This document shows, piece by piece, positions 46,601 through 56,014 of a DNA stretch of 64,000 nt (its first letter is position 1; the number at the start of each line of letters is the position of its first letter). A model generated the notes under the pieces. It saw only the letters and a program-made list of their open reading frames with translations, was not told the DNA's origin and ran no database searches. This DNA comes from Watersipora subatra (lineage: Eukaryota > Bryozoa > Gymnolaemata > Cheilostomatida > Watersiporidae). The translations under genes and the position numbers were made by a program. Location of the stretch: assembly GCF_963576615.1 (NCBI RefSeq), contig NC_088711.1, positions 61,360,248 to 61,424,247 on the forward strand. Reading direction: 5' to 3'.

Positions 46601-49600
46601 TGAAGCAATGAATTTACATGAATTCTTTACGTTATGAGAAATTTACATTATGGGAGGTATACTTCATGAGAGCATCTACCGTGATACGCAACATGTCATT
46701 GTCAGGGGTCACAATGATGTCTTCATATATCTATTGCTGTCTGAAGGAAATATGCTTTTGCCACTCTCCAAGTTACAAAAATGAAGATCTTGCCAGCCAT
46801 TCAGGCCTTGCAATCCGTCATTCAAATATTACCAAATATTTGGTTGGTCCACAATTGACAGTCATAGTTAAAAGTTTACTCTGTGTTTTTTATTCAGTAG
46901 GTACAATTTGACTTAAAATCTTCTTTTCCATTGAATGATTTTCCCACATCAGAAATGTTACTACACAAGAGGTTCAGCCAAATTACAGATTCTCTGAGTG
47001 ACTAGTGAACACTCTGACTGACACCCACAGAATTGTCAAGTATCTATTGTACGTCTATCCTCAAATCTCCCTGCATTCAAGCTGATTTACCTAATTGCTC
47101 CACTATATTGCAAGCATTGGATGAACAGGTCAATGTAGTCGGTAAATAGTCTACTCGTAGTGTTACAGGTCTATCATCTCTTGGTCGTATCCGCAGTTTA
47201 GGGATGTCTGTGAGTACTTCTCTTAGCTTGGTTGTAGCTTGTAAGATTGGATGCTTTCTGTCAGCATTAAACTGTAACTGAAGAACTGTAAGACCCATTA
47301 AACATTAACTTACACAAAACTTTGATCGATTTTATCAGAAAGTGTCGATATTTTTCTATCGTTTGTGATTCCTTTTGATGTTTAAAGTAACTAGACTGCC
47401 AGAATCTTTCGAGATCAAAATCAACAGAGCTTGATCGCGGTTGAAACGCCCAGAAGAAAAATATGTGCCGAAATGGCGTCACTAGTCATCATCGGCTATT
47501 ACGCTTAAGTTGCAGCGTTACGCGTCTCTTTGCAACTATCGACGTCATAATCGCACATTCGCTTTATTGGAGTGTTTTAACCGCGGTCAAGTTTTGTCGA
47601 TTTTAATTGATTGAAAGCTCCTGGCGGTCAGATCACTTCCAACATTAAAAACAATCGCAAATGATAGAAAAACACCGATAAATTCCAATAAAATCTACTA
47701 ACACTAGTTCATCTCGTCGGTCATCTGAACATTTGTCAGCAATCGGTTATCATGCCCTTTGTCTTCTGTCAGCATTAACATTTCAGGAATAGTGGCAAGT
47801 ACAGCTTTTAACAACTTTGCCATCATCGCGTCAATATTTATTGATTGCATATTGCTTGACTGCAGATGTCCTGACCTCGAGCTGACGCTCAACATAATCC
47901 GATGCCCCCAGGCTATAAGGGATATGATGACTGTCATCAACCACAGCATGCCACTCAACCACCTGCGAGTACTCTTCTGTGATGAATTCTACGTTCCAGG
48001 CTTTCATCACGTAGCCAGGCACCAGGCTCGCACGCTTCGCTCCCTCCATATCGTTGAAAGTGAGTTTGCTGTCTCGTTGACACATGTTTGTTGATATCAT
48101 GGTTAGAATAACCATTTGCTTATTTCGCCCAAACTCGGAATGTTTTATCTACTTTTAGTTGTGGAAGCATATGATCACCTTTGGTTGAGTAAATGATAGC
48201 CCTATCAGACTGCTGGTACTGGCTCCCATTGGCTCTCTTGAAAATGACAATCATTTTCTTACACAAACCTACTTTTTGAATTGTGCCTCATAGTTTTGTT
48301 GTATCTGTTTTCAACACTTTGTTCATTTCTGGAATTACTAGCTTCTCTTATCTATGTGATTGCTCATGTGGGGTTTTAGTATTTGTGTTTGTATTAGAGT
48401 TTGTCTTGTTTGCAGATTTGCGGGTATGCCCCGTGTACAACCAAACTTCGACATGAGATGTTAATTCATTCTAAGACCTGCTTCGCTTGCTAATATAGTT
48501 TTGCCCAAATTGTATTTTTTCTCTCTTTGACATCAATCCAGTTTAACTTAACAGTTTTCTCTAAAACCTCTATTTGAACGCCGTGGCGCTGTATTTTTTA
48601 ACCCTTCCCTATAGTGGCGTTTTATTATAGGTGACGTTCAAATAGAGGGTGGTGTTGTATTTTTCAACTAGCTCATCAGAATTTTAGGAAGATAAATTTA
48701 ACCCTTTTACGGGTGAAGCATATATTTGGCACTTTCATTTGGGTGGAGCCGACATTGATGCTGTCGGCCTCGACATTTGCGTTAAACCCTTTGTCATATA
48801 CATCAAAGTATCAGTGCAAGTTAAACAGGGTACTTCTTGGATTATAAAATATTAACAAAATACGTTAGTTAATTATTTTGATGTGTCGCTTTCAAACTTT
48901 TATTCTTATGAGCAATCTTAAAGCAAGTTTTAAAGAAAAATCGGTAAAGCTTTGTAGTTAGAAAATGGACTTCGATATGCCATAACACTGGCTGCTATTA
49001 CGTCATATGGTTTTCTTGAAGTGTATTCTCATCGTTCAACAAAACGCTTTAAAGTTTTTAGGTCAGATTGTAAACCACATTATGGACGAATCTGAAAACG
49101 ATGGATCAGATTTAGACCTTACTGACTTCGAATCAGAGTTTAGTTTTGATGATTGTAGTGATCATCAGAACTACACACTGGTGAAGCAGATGTAACTACA
49201 GCAACAACAAAAGAATTGTTATTGATGTAACCGAGTCATTTTAGTTTCATTTTCGGGGCACTTTTTTACTGATCACTTTCTATTATGGGTTCGTCAAGAT
49301 CAAAGAATGTCAAAGTGGTGGTTAATTAATTATAGCGGTCAATTAATGGGTGGTGCTGTGTTTGTCAACCCTTCTCCTATAGTAGCGTTCTATTATAGGT
49401 GGCGTTCAAATAAATAATACAGTACTTAACTTTTTCGTTGATTTTATGTCTGCTTGGTCTGGTTTCACACCTATTGGTGTGAAACCAGATAGGTGTGAAC
49501 CACACGGTATCGCCGTATGTCAGCGTTGTCTTTTAACGTTCATTGTCGGCTATGTGCGCAGTGAACCAATGGCAAGTGAAGAATCGCCGATAGGCTGGAG

Positions 49601-52600
49601 AGGTTTGCATCTGTCAAACTTTCTCGGTAGTTTGTCGAGCATCAGCGCCAGTCTGCCCAATGTGCACCATTTTGATGATAATGATTCGCTGTTGCGGATA
49701 GCTTCATCTATATTTTCGTTTGTGTTACTCGCTATGAGGCTAGTATTTGATTAGATCGCTCTGCAAGAAAGAGGTTTCGTCAGGAACAATAAAAAAAAAT
49801 TAATGGTAGTGTGAACATTGTTTCTCACCGACGATCACTGAAGTATTTTGAAATCAACTCCGAGATATGACGATATAGTGTGAACCTTTCTTTAACTATC
49901 TGACTATTCATTGGCACGATTACATGTGAACACGTCTCTTAATAAAGCATTTTGATTGCTGCATCCAAGTTTCTTAATAAGTTTCATGCATTTCTTAATA
50001 AATACTGCAGATAATTGCTATAACAATACAAGTGTATTACATTAAACTGGGTGAAACGCTCAATTACTACACTAGTAATCAATAAAACAATAAATCCACA
50101 AAAACGAATGTGTGCAGGCTATGCGTTGCGTAGGTCCTGAAATAGAGGTATCGATAAAAATGGGATGTAACTTAGCCACCTCTAGGTGAACTGTAAATTA
50201 GTAATAGTTACTTGTATATAACCAAATAGTTACTACATGTACGTAGTTACTTGTATATAACCTATCTAGTTACTTGTAGGTATTCTTGAAGGCTTCATAT
50301 ACTGTGGCATCTTGTAGGGGTTCTTGAGAAGGTTCTATGTACTATGGCATGTTGTAGGTATGCGCGAAGGCCCCATGTACTATGATATCTCTGTGGATGA
50401 GCAAGATCCTTTTGTGATGATGGCCTGGAGGTGCAAGAACTTGACATCCTTCATTGTCATAGGTTGGTGTTCTTTGCTACCCAGTACAAGATTTGGTCTA
50501 TATGAAACTGCTGGATGATACGTTATCAAAGAAACCTCTTTGTCTCATGTTTGGTTATTGACCAATTGTGGAGGAATTTCATGCATTTGTACTCCAAGGT
50601 TTGACTTATTCTTCTCGCATTACATGGCATTACCATAAAAATCAGAAATGTTCCTGTTAGAGCTTTTTAAAAGGAGACAACTCTCAGCTGTTATTGACCT
50701 AAAGCTGTTGTTGTATGGAAGAAAAGAGCCAACGTAACTGTAGTGTAAAAGCTGACAACCTACCGCTATTGGGCATCAGATTACCAGTAAATGTGATGTT
50801 TTATTTCTTCACGAATGATTGATCCAAATGTGATCCCGAATTGATAAAACTGGAACTATGTAGCGACAAGACAGGAAGTTGCTAAAACAATGCTGATTGG
50901 ATTAGTTTGGTTATCACTCGTGTGGCCCTTGTTATAACAACTTGTTCACTCGAGGCTTTTGGATCGGTCAAGTGGACATAGCTGGGTAAACTGGCTCTAG
51001 TTGTCTAGTTATCTGTAAATACATAGTAAGAGGAAAGACATCCATTTGGATCCTTGCTTCCTCTTTAGAGGTTTTTGGCATATAAGATCTTCCTCATCTG
51101 TTGAATCACACAAAATTTAGAACCTTATTTACGGAGACTTCCTACATCAACCACTCAGTGTTAACAAACAGCGTGTGAAAACTGCACTTCTATGTAAACT
51201 GTTACGTGCGGGTCTGCTGCAGGAATTGCTCTGAGGGAGCACGATGTGCTTGCTGTGGCGCGCCTGAGAGGAATGCAACTTCGTAAGTTTGAGGTGCTGG
51301 AAGAGTGTATTACTGCCTTCAACCAGGGAGAAGCTGAGTTTGAGGAAGACTTCGCCATGTCCTTTGATACATTCTGTGAGGAGGTGTGTCCATCATTCTG
51401 TAATAATCAGATAGTCTTCATGAGACGGTGTTTCAAATTTTAAAGAACTTGAAATAAAACCCTTTTGGAAAACAATGGATATTCTTCAAATATGGGTAAT
51501 TCAAATGTCACGTTTACTCTCTTTTGTGTATTCAAGAGTAATACATTATTTGAAGGTAAATTTAGATGAAAATAAGGTTTTTTTGAAGGTTTTGCTTTAA
51601 TGGTACTGATGATGTACAAACTGAGGGCAGACTATGATATACATGCTAAATACTTGCTATATACAGCCTATATACACGCTATAGACATGCTATATACATG
51701 CTGAATACATGCTAGATGCGTCAAAATTAAATATCCAGAAGGCATAGGACCAGTTTTTGGTGAAGACTTGCCTCGACAGCTGTCAGCATAAGTGTCACCA
51801 TCATGTGTATCCATGAGACAAACTTTAATATATTAAAGATATTCGAACATAGCAGGTATTGTTTCCAAAGATGTGTTCTTCGGATATAGTGTTTGGTCCC
51901 TTTCTGCAATAAGTGATACGCTATTTCAAGTTATGACAAAAAGAACATTGTTCAACAGTTTGTTGTTATACAGTCTATTGTATAAAACTAAAATATACTT
52001 TTTTTGATGATATGTTTACTTGATAAATAATTTGTCAAATGTGCGAGACCTTCACATCAGGCGCAAAGAACCTGATTTTGAGTAACCTTGTAATATAAAG
52101 TTCTTATGGAAATGCGTGTTCGTGTAAGTATGAACTTGAGTGATATTTGTAGAATATATTCATAGAGTACCATCTTATTGATGCTTAGCTTACGCTTCGT
52201 TTTATACTGTCTTTAAACATAGCTGAGTTTGTCTACTAGAATAACAAAGCACATATCATTTTTGTAGTTAACTTTTTTCTGATTGTTTTTCTCGTGACAG
52301 ATCTTAATGTTCTACAAAATTATCTGACAAAAAAAAGATGCCATGACATTGTGTTGGCTGCAGCTTTACAATCTTTCAGCTGCTCAAGTAAATGGTTGGC
52401 GACATGACTCCATGGCGACATAACTCCAACTATAATGACCTGCATAACTCCAAGGCTACATAACTCCAACTATAATTACCTGCATAACTTCATAACTGCT
52501 AACCACTGTTACGCTGAATGGTTTTAAATTGCTTGACAAGAGGAAATAACTCTTGTCTAAAATGAAACTGTCTGTCCCTTAACAATTGTCACCAAGTGTG

Positions 52601-53690
52601 TAGACTTCGATGCTGTCACATCTCATTAGTCCTCATAGGTCCAGCTGGTTCAATTGTTCATATTCTGTGCGCATATAGATTTGCCATCTAATAAATTTTT
52701 GTAATGCTATAACTTATTTAAAGAATTCTAGTCCCTGCGTGTTGTGTTAAATAGCTTATTATTAAATTACGGCTTGTCTTCAAGGTGTATTTGTCAAAAA
52801 GTTGCAATTAGTTATCAGTTTAAAAAATTATTTTTCGTTATGCGCATGTTCATTGACAATAACAATAAACTGCCTTAACTACAAATGATCTTTATAATTT
52901 AATTACGCGATACATTTTGTATGTTCAAACTTTGCATAATTCCACAAAAATTGTTGTTTCATTCTGTTGATTATTTGCAGGTATAAATTCATAAATTACC
53001 CAGATATAAAAACTGGCGTACTCATTTTGACCCGACGTTTTCAGAATTATTCCTCATGTTTTCTATCCCATATTCTTTATAGAATAACAGAAAGGGAGCG
53101 TTTTATGGTCACGATGTTAAGGTTATATAGGCCGGAAGGTTTTAAAATATCCAAGTTGTTTATGTTTGCAATACTTATCTGAGAAAGGTTTTGTTAAAGG
53201 TTGACTCGTAACAAAATTCACATTACAGTTATTTGGTATCAAAAGTTTCACCATGTCTTACTCTGCTGTGTTATGGGTGCAAAATGTGTGGAAATGTGAT
53301 AACAAGCTCTTAAAAGCCTAAAAACGAACAGTTAATCGCAGCTATCACGAAAACGCCATAGGTTGAAATTTCTTTATTTCGATGACGTACTCAAACATTG
53401 TGGTTATTGGTTTGTTTGGTTATTGTGTTATCGCGTGAAATTATCACGTGAAGGTTTCTAAGATATCTAAGTTACTTATGTTTGCTGTACTTATCTAAAA
53501 AGGTAGAGCTTTTGTTAAGGTAATTTTGATTGTTTTATTTTAGATCTCTACCTCAATTGGTCAGGAGTGGTTGCCGCTGACTGAGGATGACATAGATGAC
53601 TCAATCATTTACCTCGATTCACCCGAGAGTAAAGCCTTCCTTCCCATTCTTCTTCATGACCAGCAGCCAGTTCTTACTCAATCCAACTAA
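37700..53690 (+). CDS. FBXO33: F-box only protein 33 (FBXO33), seven coding exons
   Basis: Exons 37700-38442, 38534-38686, 42271-42504, 47866-48059, 50358-50462, 51223-51383 and 53544-53690. Splice sites are GT-AG and all phases agree, giving 578 codons plus stop. FBXO33 is the substrate-recognition subunit of an SCF (SKP1-CUL1-F-box) ubiquitin ligase; in vertebrates YBX1 is a reported substrate. The F-box is at residues 5-50 (VPEVLLLHIYSYIPF, then CKNWRELLFHPANW), which would bind SKP1. The C-terminal half has leucine-rich, LRR-like spacing, and the stretches DPFVMMAWRCKNLTSF (exon 5) and ARLRGMQLRKFEVLEE (exon 6) match the conserved C-terminal region of the family. The human protein is 555 residues, so the length fits. 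Residues about 145-240 are Ser/Asn-rich and probably a lineage-specific linker. Exon 4 could start earlier at 47782 in the same frame, but 47866 gives the better family match (RCPDLELTL). AATAAA overlaps the stop codon. Confidence 0.92.
39266..39345 (+). mobile_element. Family A MITE 5' fragment
   Basis: CGTAAATAATTCACTCCGAG and GTTTACGCTATAGG-like blocks match the first 80 bp of family A, directly before the longer copy at 39465. Only the left end is present. Confidence 0.65.
39868..39892. repeat. (TA)n microsatellite
   Basis: About 12 uninterrupted TA units inside family A copy A3. Confidence 0.95.
40640..41640 (-). mobile_element. Inner hAT-like segment with CCGAT-rich ends
   Basis: The left end (TTAGAGATGC, then CCGATTCAAATACCGATCC) and right end (CAGATACCGAAATTGG, then GCAACTCCAGTCA) are roughly inverse and rich in CCGATAC motifs, typical of another hAT subfamily. 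It may be a second element nested in the 40156-41912 insertion. Borders are approximate. Confidence 0.5.
40990..41160 (-). pseudogene. hAT transposase C-terminal (dimerisation) remnant
   Basis: Minus-strand translation gives YLACPTSSVANESLFSTNGY followed by IDSDRRKRLTARIKSLMVIK. This is the conserved hAT C-terminal motif (P-x-S-S-V-x-x-E-x-x-F-S, then a basic helix). No complete transposase frame exists around it. Confidence 0.85.
42925..42995 (+). repeat. Short tandem repeat TAAAATATAAACCATTA
   Basis: Three imperfect units of about 27-30 bp containing ATATAAACCATTA, directly left of the family C fragment. Confidence 0.7.
43005..43248 (-). mobile_element. Family C MITE, truncated (C2)
   Basis: The right end is GTGTGAACCAGCC followed by TTAA, the same terminus as the complete copy at 62202. 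The reverse complement follows that copy for about 235 bp and then stops, so the other terminus is lost. It is in intron 3 of FBXO33. Confidence 0.8.
44633..44717 (+). repeat. Tandem duplication, 43-45 bp unit x2
   Basis: ACAGTGATTAAA then AGGACCAATGAAACTCGCTG and TTATATTA occur twice in direct succession, nearly identical. Confidence 0.9.
44872..46681 (+). mobile_element. Family A MITE split by a long-inverted-repeat element (A4)
   Basis: Starts CAGTAGAG after TA and follows the family to about 45170, then resumes at about 46078 (GGGAAGCGTACACCTCC) and runs through the tRNA-like module to AGAGCATCTACCG. The D1 element occupies the gap. It lies in intron 3 of FBXO33. Confidence 0.78.
45170..46077. 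mobile_element. Family D long-terminal-inverted-repeat element (D1)
   Basis: The first about 170 bp (GGTTGACTTGCAACAAAATT onwards, to ATCACGAAAACGTCGTAG) is repeated inverted at the right end (CTACGGCGTTTTCGTGAT to GTTGCAAGTAAACC). Such long foldback ends are typical of MULE/Foldback-like or Kolobok-like elements; the superfamily is not assigned. The interior holds a 75-codon open frame at 45461-45688 with no recognised domain. Confidence 0.8.
47077..47482 (-). other. Unassigned minus-strand open frames in FBXO33 intron 3
   Basis: Two partly overlapping minus-strand frames (47482-47267 and 47298-47077) have fairly protein-like composition (for example KLREVLTDIPKLRIRPRDDR). No family was recognised and no clean splice joins them. 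They may be a repeat remnant or chance. Confidence 0.25.
48562..49418. mobile_element. Family B transposon, second copy (B2)
   Basis: Begins TA then AAACCTCTATTTGAACGCC and ends near GGTGGCGTTCAAATAAATAA, matching the ends of B1 (24976). Shared sub-terminal blocks include GGAAGATAAATTTA. A short acidic frame near 49083-49195 (DGSDLDLTDFESEFSFDD) resembles the acidic N-terminus of some transposases but is not diagnostic. Right edge approximate. Confidence 0.7.
49455..49895 (+). mobile_element. Family C MITE (C3)
   Basis: About 437 bp. The left end is GGTTTCACACCTATTGGTGT and the right end is ATAGTGTGAACC followed by TTTCTTTAA. Internal blocks match the complete copy at 62202 in order (GTCAAACTTTCTCGGTAGTT-like and GGCTAGTATTTGATT-like). 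TTAA follows at 49892. Confidence 0.75.
50200..50390 (+). repeat. Tandem repeats including a triplicated splice-acceptor segment
   Basis: First come three TAGTTACTTGTATATAAC-like units (about 50203-50280). Then three units of about 40 bp start at about 50273, 50311 and 50351, each with TTGTAGG and ATAYACTRTGGCAT-like sequence. The third is the acceptor and first 33 bases of FBXO33 exon 5. Confidence 0.75.
51645..51720 (+). repeat. ACATGCTATATAC minisatellite
   Basis: Six imperfect units of about 12 bp (GCTATATACA, GCTATAGACAT, GCTGAATACAT), in intron 6 of FBXO33. Confidence 0.75.
52400..52505 (+). repeat. Direct repeat GCGACATAACTCCAACTATAAT
   Basis: CATAACTCCAACTATAATGA and CCTGCATAACT occur twice in order about 40 bp apart, with smaller ACTCCA repeats between. 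Confidence 0.75.
53132..53522 (-). mobile_element. Family D fragment (D2) between direct duplications
   Basis: 53196-53455 matches one end of D1 (GGTTGACTCGTAACAAAATT onwards, then GAAATTTCTTTATTTCGATG-type interior) and lacks the other arm. It is flanked by two imperfect copies of the same roughly 65-bp sequence (53132-53198 and 53450-53522), both with TTATGTTTGC and ACTTATCT. It is in the last intron of FBXO33, shortly before exon 7. Confidence 0.7.
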
Positions 53691-53694
53691 TAAA
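53689..53694 (+). terminator. AATAAA overlapping the FBXO33 stop codon
   Basis: The stop TAA at 53688 begins TAATAAA. If used as a polyadenylation signal, the 3' UTR would be only some tens of bases. Later AATAAA-like sites (for example about 54532) could be used instead. Confidence 0.35.
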
Positions 53695-55572
53695 CATATC
53701 TTTGAGTGTCATTAGTTGAACAGTCACCTTTTTATTCCACTCACTTTGTCACGTCTTTTGTATTCTCGTTGTACTTACCTTTAGTTATAGACCGTGTTCC
53801 AGGAATCCTCGCCGCCAAATCTTACAGCTGCAAATTCCACCTTTTTCGGATCATAAAATCTCCGATAGAATATATTTTTATACACGCACTTTAGTATAAG
53901 ATCTTTCCATGAAATGCCAGTCTTGCTCAGCAAGCTAAAGGCGCGTCCATTCAGTATATTTTTGTATTGAAGACATTTTAGTTAACCATCCGCAGCAAGC
54001 AAAGCAATCAGCTCATCAGCTCTCGGTGCTATAAAGATAGAATTGTCTCGCCACTCCATCTAAGTATGTCTATTATTTAAGGACAATGGCCGTCGCCTAC
54101 TTGTCAACTGTGCCATTGATATATTCGTATCACATCTGGCAATACGCAGCCATTTTTGCGGTTACCATCGGTGCTTTCCTGACGATTAGTTTCGCTCATT
54201 ACAGTCCACAAGTGATCGTGGCAGTATATTTTGTATTTTAGTGCTTTTGTTTCACATTTACTTCTCGCGCTGTTGAATGGCTGGACACTCTCCGGAGACT
54301 CTTTTATAAGCAGTTTAATTGGGTAAAAGAAAGTGTCAGCCATCATCACACATTCAACATTTTTGTATTATTAATACATATCTTCATAATCTGTACTACT
54401 GGAAGCTGTTGTTATTCAATTCTCTCCAAAGCCACTCCGCTCGCTTCTAGATGTTGTTCTGTGCATTTATCACATTATTAATCTATTTTAAATAGAATTA
54501 TTTTGCTTTGCTGTATACCTCTATGTATATGTTAATAAACTTATTACTGGGTCTAGCATGATAAGATGCTGGTACTGGTCAGTCAGGTGCTTGCCTTAAC
54601 TCTTCAGCGCACCAATTCTGCTTTCATTGCAAATCATGAAATCGTTCATTGCATAAAATATTGTGCTAGTTGTTCCATTTATTGAAATTTTCTGCACACT
54701 TCCTATCAGTTGTGCAGTCTAACTACGCCACAAGTCAGCATGAAAATGCATTGCTAATAGACTGCATGAGATGGGCATACTTAGTTTATCAATCTGATTG
54801 TTAGATTTGATAATAAGCGAGACACGCGTGTGAATTTGGCTAAAATGTATTTTATACTTGAGTGCAATCAGACTAGAACAAAATAAAATAACAAAAATAC
54901 AACATTACAACTCGTGGAATGCTGAACATAGTGGGCTGCATGTAAACAGAAAACATTTCAAATTATTGAAAAAATAAAATGAGCATTTGTAATATAACAC
55001 AATATTGCATGAAAAAAATTAGGATGAACTCGCTGAATATCTTTGATAACAGTTGAGGAATAAGCATTGAATATATCACATGGAATCATACTTTGCTAAA
55101 TAGATACTGTTTTCTTTGACGTGGCATTTTGCCAAAGCTCTTGAATAGTTTGACTAATAAAATTGACTGTGGGGACAACCAAAATTACCAGTGTTATGTA
55201 CATAATTACATAAATTGCTCTGCATGCCGAAGAAGAATACATGATAGTGAAAATGTTATCTACGAATGCGACTGAAATGCGTAACATGTGCCATCGAGTA
55301 GAGAATTTGTGCAGTAGTGCTAGAGATGAATAACTAAGGTTAAGGAGAGTAAAGCGCTAGTAATTGGCACTACCCAGGACAACCAACACTCCAAGATGAT
55401 CTAATAGAACATTAAGAAGTGTGGTAAGTTGTACGACACAACTTACTACAAATGAGGCATACTACAAAATAAGTATTTGCAGTTGTCACCCCATAGCTAA
55501 TAACAACGGCTGTGTAGAGGAAAATAAGCCCACCCTGGAATTTCCAAACAGAGAAATGAGACGTGACCTCAC
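53691..55572. other. Intergenic between convergent FBXO33 and FRMD-like genes
   Basis: The shared 3' flanking region. Only short chance ORFs are seen; no repeat or exon could be supported. Confidence 0.45.
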
Positions 55573-55969
55573 TCATAAGTAACGACGGATGAAAGCGCTG
55601 AATGGAATCAAATAATTGTCACGAATATATTGAAACGTTTTTGACTGGTTTATGATCTCTATGTAATTTTTGTCCGATTGAAGGACAGCAAACATAGCAA
55701 TAGCCAATAGGAGTGGAGTGAAAAAAGCAATAAAAATTCGTAACCATGGAAGTGATTTAACCTCAGTTGATGAGTTCGTTATAAATTCAGTGGCAAGGGC
55801 ACCTCTACCACCCACTGGCCTATCCACGCTAGTATGGGAATTTGACACGAGACTATTATTCGCAGATGCAGCTTCTTTTTCAAGCTGCTCGGTTCGGATG
55901 CTTCCATTAGCGGTATTTTCTGATGGAATCTCAACACAGTTAACTATTTCAAAATGTTCCGGATCATTG

Positions 55970-56014
<45 letters not shown>

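Noticed and set aside
47782-47865. Earlier start of FBXO33 exon 4 at 47782
   Set aside because: It is in frame and has an AG, but the added residues are hydrophobic and pyrimidine-driven and unlike the family; the acceptor at 47865 gives a direct match.
47704-48115. Two minus-strand frames opposite FBXO33 exon 4
   Set aside because: They are antisense shadows of a conserved coding exon; no domain is recognised in either.
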